Shown here piece by piece: positions 1 to 8,151 of a stretch of DNA of 64,000 nt. This DNA is from Paenibacillus sp. yr247. Lineage in GTDB: Bacteria > Bacillota > Bacilli > Paenibacillales > NBRC-103111. The stretch spans positions 620,001 through 684,000 of the forward strand of contig NZ_FNIF01000001.1 of NCBI RefSeq assembly GCF_900103825.1, read 5' to 3'. The notes under the pieces are model-generated. The model made no database searches. It saw only the letters and a list, made by a program, of their open reading frames with translations, and was not told where the DNA came from. Within the stretch, counting starts at the first letter, position 1; each line of letters opens with the position of its first letter. The translations under genes were made by a program, and so were the position numbers.

Positions 1-750
1 CGCTTGACCAAAGAAAGTATTTTCCGTGCCTGGGAACAGGGGGAAAGCAGTGAAGAGATCACTCGGATTTTGAAAGAGAATGCCTATTATGAAGTTCCCG
101 AGCATATAACGGTTACCTTACAGCATTGGGGTGAGCAGGCGGGGAAGCTGCATTTTGAAGAAGTAACGCTGCTTCGCTGTAGATCCAATGATATTGCGGA
201 TGCCCTGCTGAGAAACGAGAAATGCCTTCCATTTCTTAAGTGCCGCATAGGCGGCTCAGATTTTATAGTATTGCGAGAACATCTTACCGTGCTAACAAAG
301 TGTTTAGAGAATATGGGTTTCAATCCGAAAAGCCGCCGAAAAGTCGAAAATTCGGCAGTTTCCAAATCATTAAGTTCTTCTGGGAATCAGACAGGTGGCC
401 TGTGTTATTCTCGGGATACCATACAGCTCTATGAAATGGATGCCCAACTGCCTGAGCGGGATGATTTGTATCCGGAAATGAAGGATATACCTTTAAGTTG
501 GCTTCAAGAATTCCGAGCGTATCACGGCTCTACTCGTAAGGAAATGATTCGCAAAGCGATCGAATGGAAAAGCTGTTTGCAGCTTCGCAAGGAAGGACGG
601 AGCCGTTTTATTATCCCCAGAATCCTCCGCGAAGAACGGTCGGGCTGGATACTGGAAGGGCTGGAAGAATACGAGGAGATTTCTTTGTCAAGTGAGGATT
701 GGGAGGAAATGAAGCTTATATTGCCTGGTATAAACGACGAAGGTGTTTAA
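1..750 (+). CDS. Helicase-associated (XPB/Ssl2-like N-terminal) domain protein, 3' part
   Basis: The frame is open from the first base of the window, so this is the C-terminal part of a longer gene. Residues about 30-110 resemble the helicase C-terminal-like domain found in bacterial XPB-type helicases and stand-alone helicase-associated proteins: a Trp-containing helix, then an LLRC segment, then LPFL and a segment ending in MGFNP. A WYL-like basic tail follows. No Walker motifs are visible in this part, so ATPase activity cannot be judged. It lies just upstream of ylbF and has no visible terminator behind it. Its exact role is unknown; a nucleic-acid-related function is inferred from the domain only. 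Confidence 0.6.
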   Translation, partial: RLTKESIFRAWEQGESSEEITRILKENAYYEVPEHITVTLQHWGEQAGKLHFEEVTLLRCRSNDIADALLRNEKCLPFLKCRIGGSDFIVLREHLTVLTKCLENMGFNPKSRRKVENSAVSKSLSSSGNQTGGLCYSRDTIQLYEMDAQLPERDDLYPEMKDIPLSWLQEFRAYHGSTRKEMIRKAIEWKSCLQLRKEGRSRFIIPRILREERSGWILEGLEEYEEISLSSEDWEEMKLILPGINDEGV

Positions 751-870
751 ATGTAGGTTTTGATGATAAAGGTAGGAAATGGACAGAGGATTTCGTAGTA
801 AAGAGAAAAGGAAGAAACTCTTGGAGAACTGTGGTATAGTAGAGATGTTATATACTCTTTGAGGGGAAGG

Positions 871-1335
871 ATGTTGATTGTAGTAATGTTACAGACAATG
901 GAAGCAGAAACAATAGATATGTCAGCCATTCTTATGCAGGCCTATGACATGGGTGATATGATTAATTCCTCTGCAGAAGTGGCAGATTATTTATATTGGA
1001 AGAACGCTGTGGATAACAGTGTAGAAGTTAAGAATCTTAAAGCTGTTTTCGCTAGAAAGAAAGATGCTTTTGAAGAGTGCGAACGCTTCGGGCATTACCA
1101 TCCAAGCTATCATGAAGCGTTAGCTGCAGTGAATGAGATTCAGGATAAGCTGCATGCTGTTGAAGCGGTTCGTAAGTTTAAAGAAGCAGAGGACCGTTTG
1201 GACGACTTACTGTTTACCGTATCCACAACGATCGCTCATGCTGTTTCCGATTCGATTAAAGTCCCAAGCAATAATCCGCTGCCAACTGGTAAAGGCTGCA
1301 GTTCCGGTGGAAGCTGCAGCGGAAATTGCGGGTAA
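871..1335 (+). CDS. ylbF: YlbF/RicF family regulator
   Basis: A protein of about 154 residues with the alpha-helical YlbF/YmcA fold and a Cys-rich tail (four Cys in the last 14 residues, CSSGGSCSGNCG). In B. subtilis YlbF (RicF) joins RicA and RicT in an Fe-S-carrying complex that stimulates RNase Y mRNA maturation and affects sporulation, competence and biofilm; the Cys tail here fits cluster binding. The start is set at ATG 871 behind GAGGGGAAGG (861-870); TTG 874 gives better spacing and cannot be excluded. It converges on the asparaginase gene with only 3 bp between the stops, so the two transcripts probably overlap at their ends. Confidence 0.85.
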   Translation: MLIVVMLQTMEAETIDMSAILMQAYDMGDMINSSAEVADYLYWKNAVDNSVEVKNLKAVFARKKDAFEECERFGHYHPSYHEALAAVNEIQDKLHAVEAVRKFKEAEDRLDDLLFTVSTTIAHAVSDSIKVPSNNPLPTGKGCSSGGSCSGNCG

Positions 1336-1338
1336 ATG

Positions 1339-2343
1339 TTAAAGCTGGAAATCGGGGCGGATGATTCCGACCTCGGTTCCCTGCCAGTTATGAACGGTAG
1401 GGGTATGAAAGGATGCAAGTGCGCTTACTTCGTATTCTGAAAGCAGTCTTAGCTGCTTCAAAGCTTCAACGACTGCTGGATACATGGCTCGTTGATTGCC
1501 GTCCTCGATTTTTAGGACAAAGCCTAAGCCCTGTTCAGGAATTGTTAGTGCGAAAATCCCTTCAGCTCCCATCTTGCCGATGATTCGGCCATTAGTTACC
1601 TCGATTAATCGCGTATCGAAGCGGTCGCTTCCCGCGAGGAATTGAGGATATTTTCGCACCGCGGCGACAATTCTCTGGCAAGCGTTTGCACGTGCTTGAG
1701 GTAATCCGTCAGGGCTGCCTAATCTGGCGAATGCAAGAGCCAAATGGTTAATCGGCATGCCGAATACGGGTACCCCACAACCATCAATCCCGAGCTGCAT
1801 CTGTGATTTATGTATACCGGACATAGCGCATACAGCATCCAGCATAAGCTGCTGAACAGGATGTTGGTTGCTCATGTAGGTTTCCGGTGATGCTCCGAGG
1901 TGTGCGCATAGGGCTAGCATGCCCGAATGTTTGCCCGAGCAATTGTTGTGCAAGGTGGTCGGGGCTTCACCTCGCTCGCGCATCGCCTGTGCGGTCGGCG
2001 CGTGGTACGGTTCATGCGCACCGCACTGCAGGTGCGCAAGATGGAAACCGAGCTTGCCCAGGATGCTCTGGGCCGTGCTCACATGCTCAGCTTCCCCGTT
2101 GTGGGAAGCACAGCATAGGGCGATTTCGGCTTCACTGAGGCCGAAACGATCCGCCGCGCCGGATTCAATAACCGGCAGCGCTTGAATGAGCTTCGCGGTC
2201 GAACGGGCGAAGGTAAGGAGCTGTGGGTCGCCTGCTTGTTGCAGCAGCGCCCCTTTGGCATTAACGACCGCGAGGTGGACGCGGTGAACACTTTCCGTTA
2301 TGTTTCCGCGGTATACGCGGACGATGGTGTTAGAAGGCTTCAT
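1339..2343 (-). CDS. L-asparaginase II family protein
   Basis: A 334-residue protein of the asparaginase II family, which hydrolyses L-asparagine to aspartate and ammonia and is unrelated to the AnsA type. Family hallmarks seen include CCASHNGE (residues about 77-84), NNCSGKHSGML (about 133-143) and GIDGCGVPVFG (about 185-195), which hold the conserved Ser, Lys and Cys. No signal peptide is apparent, so it should be cytoplasmic. It sits between ylbF and ylbG on the opposite strand, an insertion relative to the B. subtilis order, where those two genes are neighbours. Confidence 0.85.
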   Translation of the reverse strand: MKPSNTIVRVYRGNITESVHRVHLAVVNAKGALLQQAGDPQLLTFARSTAKLIQALPVIESGAADRFGLSEAEIALCCASHNGEAEHVSTAQSILGKLGFHLAHLQCGAHEPYHAPTAQAMRERGEAPTTLHNNCSGKHSGMLALCAHLGASPETYMSNQHPVQQLMLDAVCAMSGIHKSQMQLGIDGCGVPVFGMPINHLALAFARLGSPDGLPQARANACQRIVAAVRKYPQFLAGSDRFDTRLIEVTNGRIIGKMGAEGIFALTIPEQGLGFVLKIEDGNQRAMYPAVVEALKQLRLLSEYEVSALASFHTPTVHNWQGTEVGIIRPDFQL

Positions 2344-2390
2344 GTAGCGGTATCACTCCATACTAGGATTATTGAAAAGAGGTAGCAATC

Positions 2391-2654
2391 ATGATGATCG
2401 AGCGCAGCGGATTAATCATTTGGGTAAACGATATCAAAGCCGCCAGAAACTTGGATCGGTTCGGTTCTCTCCATTACATTTCAAAGAAAATGAATTATGC
2501 CGTTCTTTATATACATGCCAGCAAATTGGACGAGACCACACGAAGCCTTTTGAAGCTCCCGTACGTCAAAAAGGTTGAGAAGTCTTACCGTAACGAAATC
2601 AAAACTGAATACAGTAGTGATGTGCCGGACAAAACTAGATTTTACACCCTTTGA
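2391..2654 (+). CDS. ylbG: YlbG family (DUF2129) protein
   Basis: An 87-residue protein matching the small YlbG/UPF0298 family of Bacillales: an N-terminal RSGLIIWVND strand, a middle AVLYIHASKLD segment and a C-terminal KKVEKSYRNEIKTEY segment. Its function is unknown; the family resembles a small ferredoxin-like fold. The start is ATG 2391 or ATG 2394, both behind AAGAGGTAG. A strong terminator follows directly, so it is probably transcribed as a short unit. Its usual neighbour ylbF lies about 1 kb upstream. Confidence 0.85.
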   Translation: MMIERSGLIIWVNDIKAARNLDRFGSLHYISKKMNYAVLYIHASKLDETTRSLLKLPYVKKVEKSYRNEIKTEYSSDVPDKTRFYTL

Positions 2655-2670
2655 GGCTGCAGTGCAAAAC

Positions 2671-2700
2671 AAAAGCTTCGTAAGAAGCTTTTTTTATTTT
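2671..2700 (+). terminator. Intrinsic terminator after ylbG
   Basis: A 9-bp perfect stem with a GTAA loop is followed by a run of T with one interruption. It ends the ylbG transcript. Confidence 0.9.
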
Positions 2701-2865
2701 TTGAATTTTTAGAAAATAAGCATTTTTTCATGATTTCACAAATATTTATTAATAATTTTATATATTCTTCCATGGGAAAAAACGTTATAATCAAGTAAAA
2801 TATAACTTACATAGAGGTAAGGAATAGGTACACGGTCTCATTTTAGTAGGAAAGGGGATGTGATC

Positions 2866-3303
2866 ATGAAAGACAAGGTGATGGGGAGATGGAGTACTTA
2901 TGAACCATTCTTCGTACAGCTAGGTGACAAGAAAGTGGCGGATATCGTGATCACGAATCATGCGAAGCTGAGATGGAGTGATCGTGTTTCAAGCGAAAAC
3001 AATTCACTCGAGGAAATTTGCGCTTTTCTGTGGGAAAAGCTTAAAAATGATAGCATGGTCCCTTATTATCGCAATGAAGAAGACGTATACCTCATTGATG
3101 ATGACCTTGTCGTTGTTGCCGAATTTTCCCATTTGGAACATGAGACTGATCTGGTGGGCAACCCGCTGCACAAAATGATCATTGTTACGTTCCTCGGAAG
3201 AATGTCCGAAACGATGGAGCTTCGTGATTTGAAATCTTATTATTCTTGGCTTAGACACTCACGCCGCATGACGCTGATCAAGAACAGCCGTAAGCGTCGA
3301 TAA
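2866..3303 (+). CDS. Conserved hypothetical protein
   Basis: A soluble-looking protein of about 145 residues that I do not recognise. It has a short acidic-basic mix, an ITNHAKLRWSDRV motif near residue 30 and a very basic C-terminus (SRRMTLIKNSRKRR), which could contact nucleic acid; that is only inference. The ITNHA-R-R pattern resembles small toxin-like or DUF4258-type folds but is not enough for an assignment. ATG 2866 is chosen because AGGAAAGGGG (2848-2857) lies 8 nt upstream; GTG 2860 is the alternative. It stands alone between the ylbG terminator and a LysR gene. Confidence 0.65.
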   Translation: MKDKVMGRWSTYEPFFVQLGDKKVADIVITNHAKLRWSDRVSSENNSLEEICAFLWEKLKNDSMVPYYRNEEDVYLIDDDLVVVAEFSHLEHETDLVGNPLHKMIIVTFLGRMSETMELRDLKSYYSWLRHSRRMTLIKNSRKRR

Positions 3304-3362
3304 ACGGATAAGTTTCATGTAAAGAGTGTGTCGGTTGCGGCATACTCTTTTTTGCGTCTCAA

Positions 3363-3391
3363 TGGACTGTCTGCGTTCAATTTCATATAAT
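3363..3391 (+). promoter_or_regulatory. Promoter for the LysR gene
   Basis: TGGACT (3363-3368), a 17-bp spacer and a perfect TATAAT (3386-3391) lie 25 bp upstream of the chosen ATG. This fits a sigma-A promoter. Confidence 0.6.
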
Positions 3392-3415
3392 GGATACAAA
3401 GAGAGGCGGGTTTAC

Positions 3416-4327
3416 ATGGCACTTAATTTTCATCAACTGCATATTTTCTATACAGTGGCGGAGAAAGGCAGTTTCTCTCATGCAGCTGGGGCCCTACATA
3501 TGACACAGCCTGCTGTGACCATGCAAGTTCAATCGCTGGAAGATTATTTCGGTGTGAAGCTATTTCATCGCAGCACCAAAAAGATTGAGCTATCCGAAGC
3601 CGGACGAGCCCTGTTACCGTTCGCTAAGAACAGCATTGAGCTTATCCGCGAAACGGACGTTGCCATGTCTAAATTCACTAAGATGATTGAAGGTCGGCTG
3701 CAGTTGGGCGCTAGCTTGACGATGGGGGAATACATTTTACCGCGTCTTCTGGGACCATTCAGCAAGGACTACCCCAACATCTCTGTCTCGATGAAAGTGA
3801 TGAATACGACTCAGATACTGGACGAGGTTCTTGGTCATCAGCTCAATTTCGGGCTTGTAGAAGCGCCAATTCATCATCCGGATGTCCATACTGAAGCTAT
3901 TCTTAGCGATGAGCTTAAACTCATTGTCCCAGCCGATCATCCGTTAGCGGACATGGACGTCATAACACTGGAAGAGCTGTTGAAATATCCGTTCGTTCTT
4001 CGTGAGCAAGGCTCTGGGACCAGAAGGGTGATGGAAGAGGAATTCGCCCGCTGCAACATGGATTGTTCATCGATGAAGATTGTGATGGAGCTAGGCAGCA
4101 CAGGGGCTATTAAATCGGCTGTTGAAGCGGGTCTTGGGATTTCAATTCTTTCCCAGTCGTCCGTGAAGCATGAAGTGACGCTAGGTCTGTTTAAAGTGAA
4201 GACGATTGAAAACATTACCTTCGAACGCAGCTTCTATGCCATCTACTTGAACTCTACGCTGCTGCCCATATCGGCAGTAAGCTTCATGACCTTCTTGCGG
4301 CAAGAAGATTTGAGCCGCTTTCTTTAA
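3416..4327 (+). CDS. LysR-family transcriptional regulator
   Basis: A 303-residue LysR-type regulator. The N-terminal winged HTH (residues about 1-60, including FYTVAEKGSFSHAA and TQPAVTMQVQSLE) is followed by a type 2 periplasmic-binding-like effector domain (about 90-295). The effector domain has the GAS-TMGEYILPRLL and GSTGAIKSAVEAGLGI segments seen in the CysL/CbbR branch. Its ligand is unknown. ATG 3416 has GAGAGGCGG upstream and begins right at the HTH. No divergently transcribed target gene adjoins it, so its regulon cannot be inferred from context. Confidence 0.9.
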   Translation: MALNFHQLHIFYTVAEKGSFSHAAGALHMTQPAVTMQVQSLEDYFGVKLFHRSTKKIELSEAGRALLPFAKNSIELIRETDVAMSKFTKMIEGRLQLGASLTMGEYILPRLLGPFSKDYPNISVSMKVMNTTQILDEVLGHQLNFGLVEAPIHHPDVHTEAILSDELKLIVPADHPLADMDVITLEELLKYPFVLREQGSGTRRVMEEEFARCNMDCSSMKIVMELGSTGAIKSAVEAGLGISILSQSSVKHEVTLGLFKVKTIENITFERSFYAIYLNSTLLPISAVSFMTFLRQEDLSRFL

Positions 4328-4387
4328 ACATACAATTCGCTTCAGAACTGTTCATAGATGTCCTACAATGAAGGAAGGGGAAAGAAA

Positions 4388-5257
4388 ATGTCAGCAAGAA
4401 TGGAAGCGGATTTACATACACATACGACAGCTTCGGATGGGACCCAGCGCCCTGCAGCTAACGTTCAGATGGCCTTCGAGGCTGGTCTAGGGGCTATAGC
4501 GATAACCGATCATGATACAGTCTCAGGGGTAGCGGAGGCGCTTACAGCGGGCCTGAAGCTCGGTATTGAGGTCGTACCAGGGGTCGAGATTTCAACCGTT
4601 GCCTGTGGGCAGGATATTCACGTACTTGGGTACTATATACAAATTGATGATACGCAATTTCTTCAGAGACTGGCGTCTTTGCGTGAAACGAGAGATACCC
4701 GCAATAACATGATTGTTGATCGTTTGCAGCAGCTGGGTCTGGACGTTACGATGGCGGAGGTGCTGCGGGAAGTAGAGAATATCAAGCGCAAAGGCGATAC
4801 GGTCGGGAGGCCTCACATTGCTGCTGTACTGCTGAAAAAAGGCTATGTATCGTCGATCAGCGAGGCGTTTGACCGATATTTAGGATCTGGAGCTGCCGCC
4901 TATGCCAACCCACCAAGAATTGAGCCTGCTACAGCGATTGAGTGGATCCATGATGCAGGAGGGAAGGCCGTCCTTGCACATCCAGGTATTTACCATGACG
5001 ATGCACTCGTAGACACAATTACCCAACAAGGCTTGGACGGTATCGAAGTCTATCACTCTGATCACACACCGGAAGATGAGGCGAAATACCTCCTCCTTGC
5101 ACAGCGCACAGGACTTCTCATAACAGCTGGTTCCGATTTCCATGGTGAACGGGGCGGTGTAGTATTCCACGCACCAATCGGTTCGAAGCGAATAGGGATC
5201 GATGTCTTACAAAGCCTACAACTGGGAAGGAGCAGCGTTCATGAAAAAGATTCGTAA
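4388..5257 (+). CDS. PHP-domain phosphoesterase
   Basis: A 289-residue PHP-domain protein. The metal-binding motifs are all visible: DLHTHTTASDG (start), ITDHDT (about 45), PGVEIS, a VLAHPG stretch and GSDFHG near the C-terminus. It resembles YciV/RNase AM-type enzymes, which hydrolyse 3',5'-nucleoside bisphosphates or trim RNA 5' ends, using two or three metal ions. ATG 4388 is preceded by GAAGGAAGGGG. Its 3' end overlaps the start of gtaB by 17 bp, implying translational coupling. The exact substrate is not shown by sequence. Confidence 0.85.
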   Translation: MSARMEADLHTHTTASDGTQRPAANVQMAFEAGLGAIAITDHDTVSGVAEALTAGLKLGIEVVPGVEISTVACGQDIHVLGYYIQIDDTQFLQRLASLRETRDTRNNMIVDRLQQLGLDVTMAEVLREVENIKRKGDTVGRPHIAAVLLKKGYVSSISEAFDRYLGSGAAAYANPPRIEPATAIEWIHDAGGKAVLAHPGIYHDDALVDTITQQGLDGIEVYHSDHTPEDEAKYLLLAQRTGLLITAGSDFHGERGGVVFHAPIGSKRIGIDVLQSLQLGRSSVHEKDS

Positions 5258-6122
5258 AGCGATTATCCCGGCAGCTGGTTTAGGCACTCGATTCCTGCCA
5301 GCTACCAAAGCGCAGCCCAAAGAAATGCTGCCTATCGTTGATAAGCCCGCCATTCAATATATTGTGGAAGAAGCGATAGAATCTGGCATTGAAGATATTA
5401 TTATTGTTACCGGACGCAACAAGCGTGCGATTGAGGATCATTTTGACAAATCGGTTGAGCTTGAAATGATGTTGGAGGAAAAAGGAAACACAAAGCTGCT
5501 TAAAATGGTGCAATCCGTTTCCAATCTGGCAGATGTTCATTACATTCGGCAGAAGCAGCCCTTAGGACTCGGTCATGCTATCCTGTGCGCTCGCAAATTT
5601 ATCGGAGATGAGCCATTTGCAGTTCTACTTGGGGATGATATTCTCCAATCGTCGCCGCCTGGACTTAAGCAAATGATGGATATTTACGAGCAAACAGAAA
5701 CGTCTGTTATTGCTGTCCAAGAAGTGCCATGGGAGGATGTAAGTAAGTATGGAATCGTATCTCCGGCAAATAACTGTGATAGCTACCGGTTGATTGAAGA
5801 TCTGGTTGAGAAACCAGACCGTGATCAGGCGCCTTCGAATTTAGCGGTTATCGGTCGATATATCATCATGCCGGAAATTTTCGGTATCTTGGAGAGACAA
5901 GAGCCTGGCCGCGGCGGCGAAATTCAATTGACCGACGCTTTACGTGTGCTCAATAGACAGCAGCAAATGGCCGCTTATCTGATGCAAGCTAAACGTTACG
6001 ACGTTGGCGACAAGATGGGGTACATTGAAGCGACCATCGAGATGGCCTTACAGCGTCCGGATTTACAGGAACAAGTGAAATCATATCTATTATCTTTGAT
6101 TCAACAGCTGGAACTGAAATAG
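5241..6122 (+). CDS. gtaB: UTP-glucose-1-phosphate uridylyltransferase
   Basis: A 293-residue GalU/GtaB-type enzyme that makes UDP-glucose from UTP and glucose-1-phosphate, used for glycolipids, teichoic acid glucosylation and exopolysaccharide. The nucleotidyltransferase signature PAAGLGTRFLPATKAQPKEM is at the N-terminus, followed by GLGHAI (about 104) and a GDD motif (about 127). ATG 5241 has GGAAGGAG 8 nt upstream, inside the PHP gene. A bidirectional terminator follows. Confidence 0.95.
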   Translation: MKKIRKAIIPAAGLGTRFLPATKAQPKEMLPIVDKPAIQYIVEEAIESGIEDIIIVTGRNKRAIEDHFDKSVELEMMLEEKGNTKLLKMVQSVSNLADVHYIRQKQPLGLGHAILCARKFIGDEPFAVLLGDDILQSSPPGLKQMMDIYEQTETSVIAVQEVPWEDVSKYGIVSPANNCDSYRLIEDLVEKPDRDQAPSNLAVIGRYIIMPEIFGILERQEPGRGGEIQLTDALRVLNRQQQMAAYLMQAKRYDVGDKMGYIEATIEMALQRPDLQEQVKSYLLSLIQQLELK

Positions 6123-6162
6123 TGACAAGCGATTGAACTTGGGGGAGTACCCACTACACAGC

Positions 6163-6204
6163 AAAGAACCTGGCGTTTAATTACGACGCTAGGTTCTTTA
6201 TTTT
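6163..6204 (+). terminator. Bidirectional terminator between gtaB and rqcH
   Basis: A long stem (AAAGAACC and its complement plus five further pairs, one wobble) is flanked by A-rich and T-rich sides. It can end both converging transcripts. Confidence 0.85.
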
Positions 6205-6210
6205 CCTCTG

Positions 6211-7968
6211 TTATTTTATCGTTACATTCATCTGTTTGATCATGTTCTCATCCGGCGTAACGAACAACGTTTTTTGATTGACATAGATCACGAATCCGGG
6301 CTTGGAGCCATTCGGTTTGTGGACATGTTTAATGGTTGTATAGTCAACAGGGACTTGGCTGGAGTGTTTCGCTTGACTGAAATATGCAGCCAATTGCGCA
6401 GCCTCCAGTAGGGTGGACTCTGAAAAGCTGTCGCTCCGAATAACGACGTGAGAGCCGGGAATATCCTTCGTATGCAGCCAAGTATCCATCGAAGCAGCAA
6501 GTCGGTTCGTTAAATATTCGTTCTGCGTATTATTTTTACCAACATAGATTGGGACACCTTCACTGGATAGGTAGCAGGCCAATGCGGGCTTGTCTTTTTT
6601 CTTCTTTTTGCGCTGCTTTTTGTTGCGGTCACGTACATAACCTTGCTCCATTAGCTCGTCGCGGATCTCTTCGATATCGGTTAATGAAGCGACGCTAAGC
6701 TGCTGCAGCAGGGAGTTCAAGTACGTAATCTCTTGATGGGTTTGTTCGATTTGTTCCTCTACAATCGCCGTACTATTTTTCATTTTTGTGTATTTTTTAA
6801 AATACCGCTGAGCATTTTCGGAAGGACCCAGCAGCGGGTCCAGCTTAATTTTGATCATTGCTTGATGCTCATCATAGTAGTTTACGGTCTCGACTTCTTG
6901 ATCCCCTCTTTTAAACTTGTGGAGGGAGGCGGTCAACAGCTCACCGAAAATCCGAAATTTGTCGGCATCTTTCGAGTCATCGACGGTTTCCTGCAGTTTT
7001 TCCAGTTTTTTAACATTTTTATTCGATTCATTATGCAAAAAACGGAGCAAATCAGCCACACGCTGTTTAACGGTATCTCTTTCAGCCTTATCGCCATAAA
7101 ATTGCTCCAAACAGGCACTGGGCGTTGAATACGTTGTTGACTGACCGGCAATATGCGATAAATGCGTCATGGCAAAGAATAATTTGCCTGTGCCCTCTTG
7201 CTCTACAATGAATGGTTCGTAGCTATGATGGCGTACAGCCGTCATGACACCGTCAAAAGCTTTCCACAATGCTGCAGGGTTTACCTCTTGCTCGGTGTTC
7301 CCGTCTTGGCGGCTGCGGAATACAATTTCTTTGGCAATCAAAGGACTTAACCCACTAAATGCTGCGACAAGCCTTTGTTCAGGTTTATCTTTGGACTCTT
7401 CACCAGACACCTGGTCAATAGCATGAAAGAACGCGAAGGCATCGACCTCAAGTGGATTTTGTTTATCCTGCTCGGGAGGTGTAACATATTTGCTTCCCGG
7501 CATGACAATCCGATAGGAACTGATGGCTGGCGTTACGTGGTGAATACCGTCCAGAATCGTTTCATTTTCCGGATCCAGAAGAATGATATTGCTGTGTCTA
7601 CCCATAATTTCCACAATAATGTGTTTGGTGCTCATATCTCCTAATTCATCACGATGACGAATTTGCATGCGGATCACTCGTTCCATGGCAATTTGTTCCA
7701 CAGCTTCAATAACGCCGCTCTCACAGTGCTTACGAAGCAGCATGCAGAACATTGGGGCATCCATTGGATTTACCTGCGACTGCTCGGTGATTTGAACCCT
7801 AGGATAGGTTGGATTCGCTGAAAGAAGAAGCTTAACATTTTGCCCTTGTGCTCTAATGTGCAGGATAACGTCATTTTCGCTGGGCTGATGAATTTTATTA
7901 ATTCGGCCTCCTACACATGCCTGCAATTCGTGAACAATTGCATGAAGGACTAGTCCGTCTAAAGCCAT
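6211..7968 (-). CDS. rqcH: Rqc2 homologue RqcH (NFACT family)
   Basis: A 585-residue NFACT protein (YloA/FpbA type). In B. subtilis RqcH binds stalled 50S subunits with tRNA-Ala and adds C-terminal alanine tails that mark nascent chains for ClpXP. Visible parts are the NFACT-N domain beginning MALDGLVLHAIVHEL with GGRINKIHQP, a central coiled-coil region (about 280-430) and a basic KKQRKKKKKDK linker. The NFACT-R domain follows, with HTKDIPGSHVVIRS. It converges on gtaB and starts 183 bp from the divergent ATPase gene. Confidence 0.95.
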   Translation of the reverse strand: MALDGLVLHAIVHELQACVGGRINKIHQPSENDVILHIRAQGQNVKLLLSANPTYPRVQITEQSQVNPMDAPMFCMLLRKHCESGVIEAVEQIAMERVIRMQIRHRDELGDMSTKHIIVEIMGRHSNIILLDPENETILDGIHHVTPAISSYRIVMPGSKYVTPPEQDKQNPLEVDAFAFFHAIDQVSGEESKDKPEQRLVAAFSGLSPLIAKEIVFRSRQDGNTEQEVNPAALWKAFDGVMTAVRHHSYEPFIVEQEGTGKLFFAMTHLSHIAGQSTTYSTPSACLEQFYGDKAERDTVKQRVADLLRFLHNESNKNVKKLEKLQETVDDSKDADKFRIFGELLTASLHKFKRGDQEVETVNYYDEHQAMIKIKLDPLLGPSENAQRYFKKYTKMKNSTAIVEEQIEQTHQEITYLNSLLQQLSVASLTDIEEIRDELMEQGYVRDRNKKQRKKKKKDKPALACYLSSEGVPIYVGKNNTQNEYLTNRLAASMDTWLHTKDIPGSHVVIRSDSFSESTLLEAAQLAAYFSQAKHSSQVPVDYTTIKHVHKPNGSKPGFVIYVNQKTLFVTPDENMIKQMNVTIK

Positions 7969-8151
7969 GATACATACAACTCCATTCTAGGTTGAAAACT
8001 TTGCTAACCTCTATGATGCCATACTTTTCACAAAAACTTAAGCGTTAGTCGGCAGGAAAGATGATTTCAGGGATATTTTCCGGCTTGTCTGAATACATTT
8101 ACGTATGAGTTAAAGGCGAGATTAAGTGGGAAGTGGGAGGGAGAAGGGCAG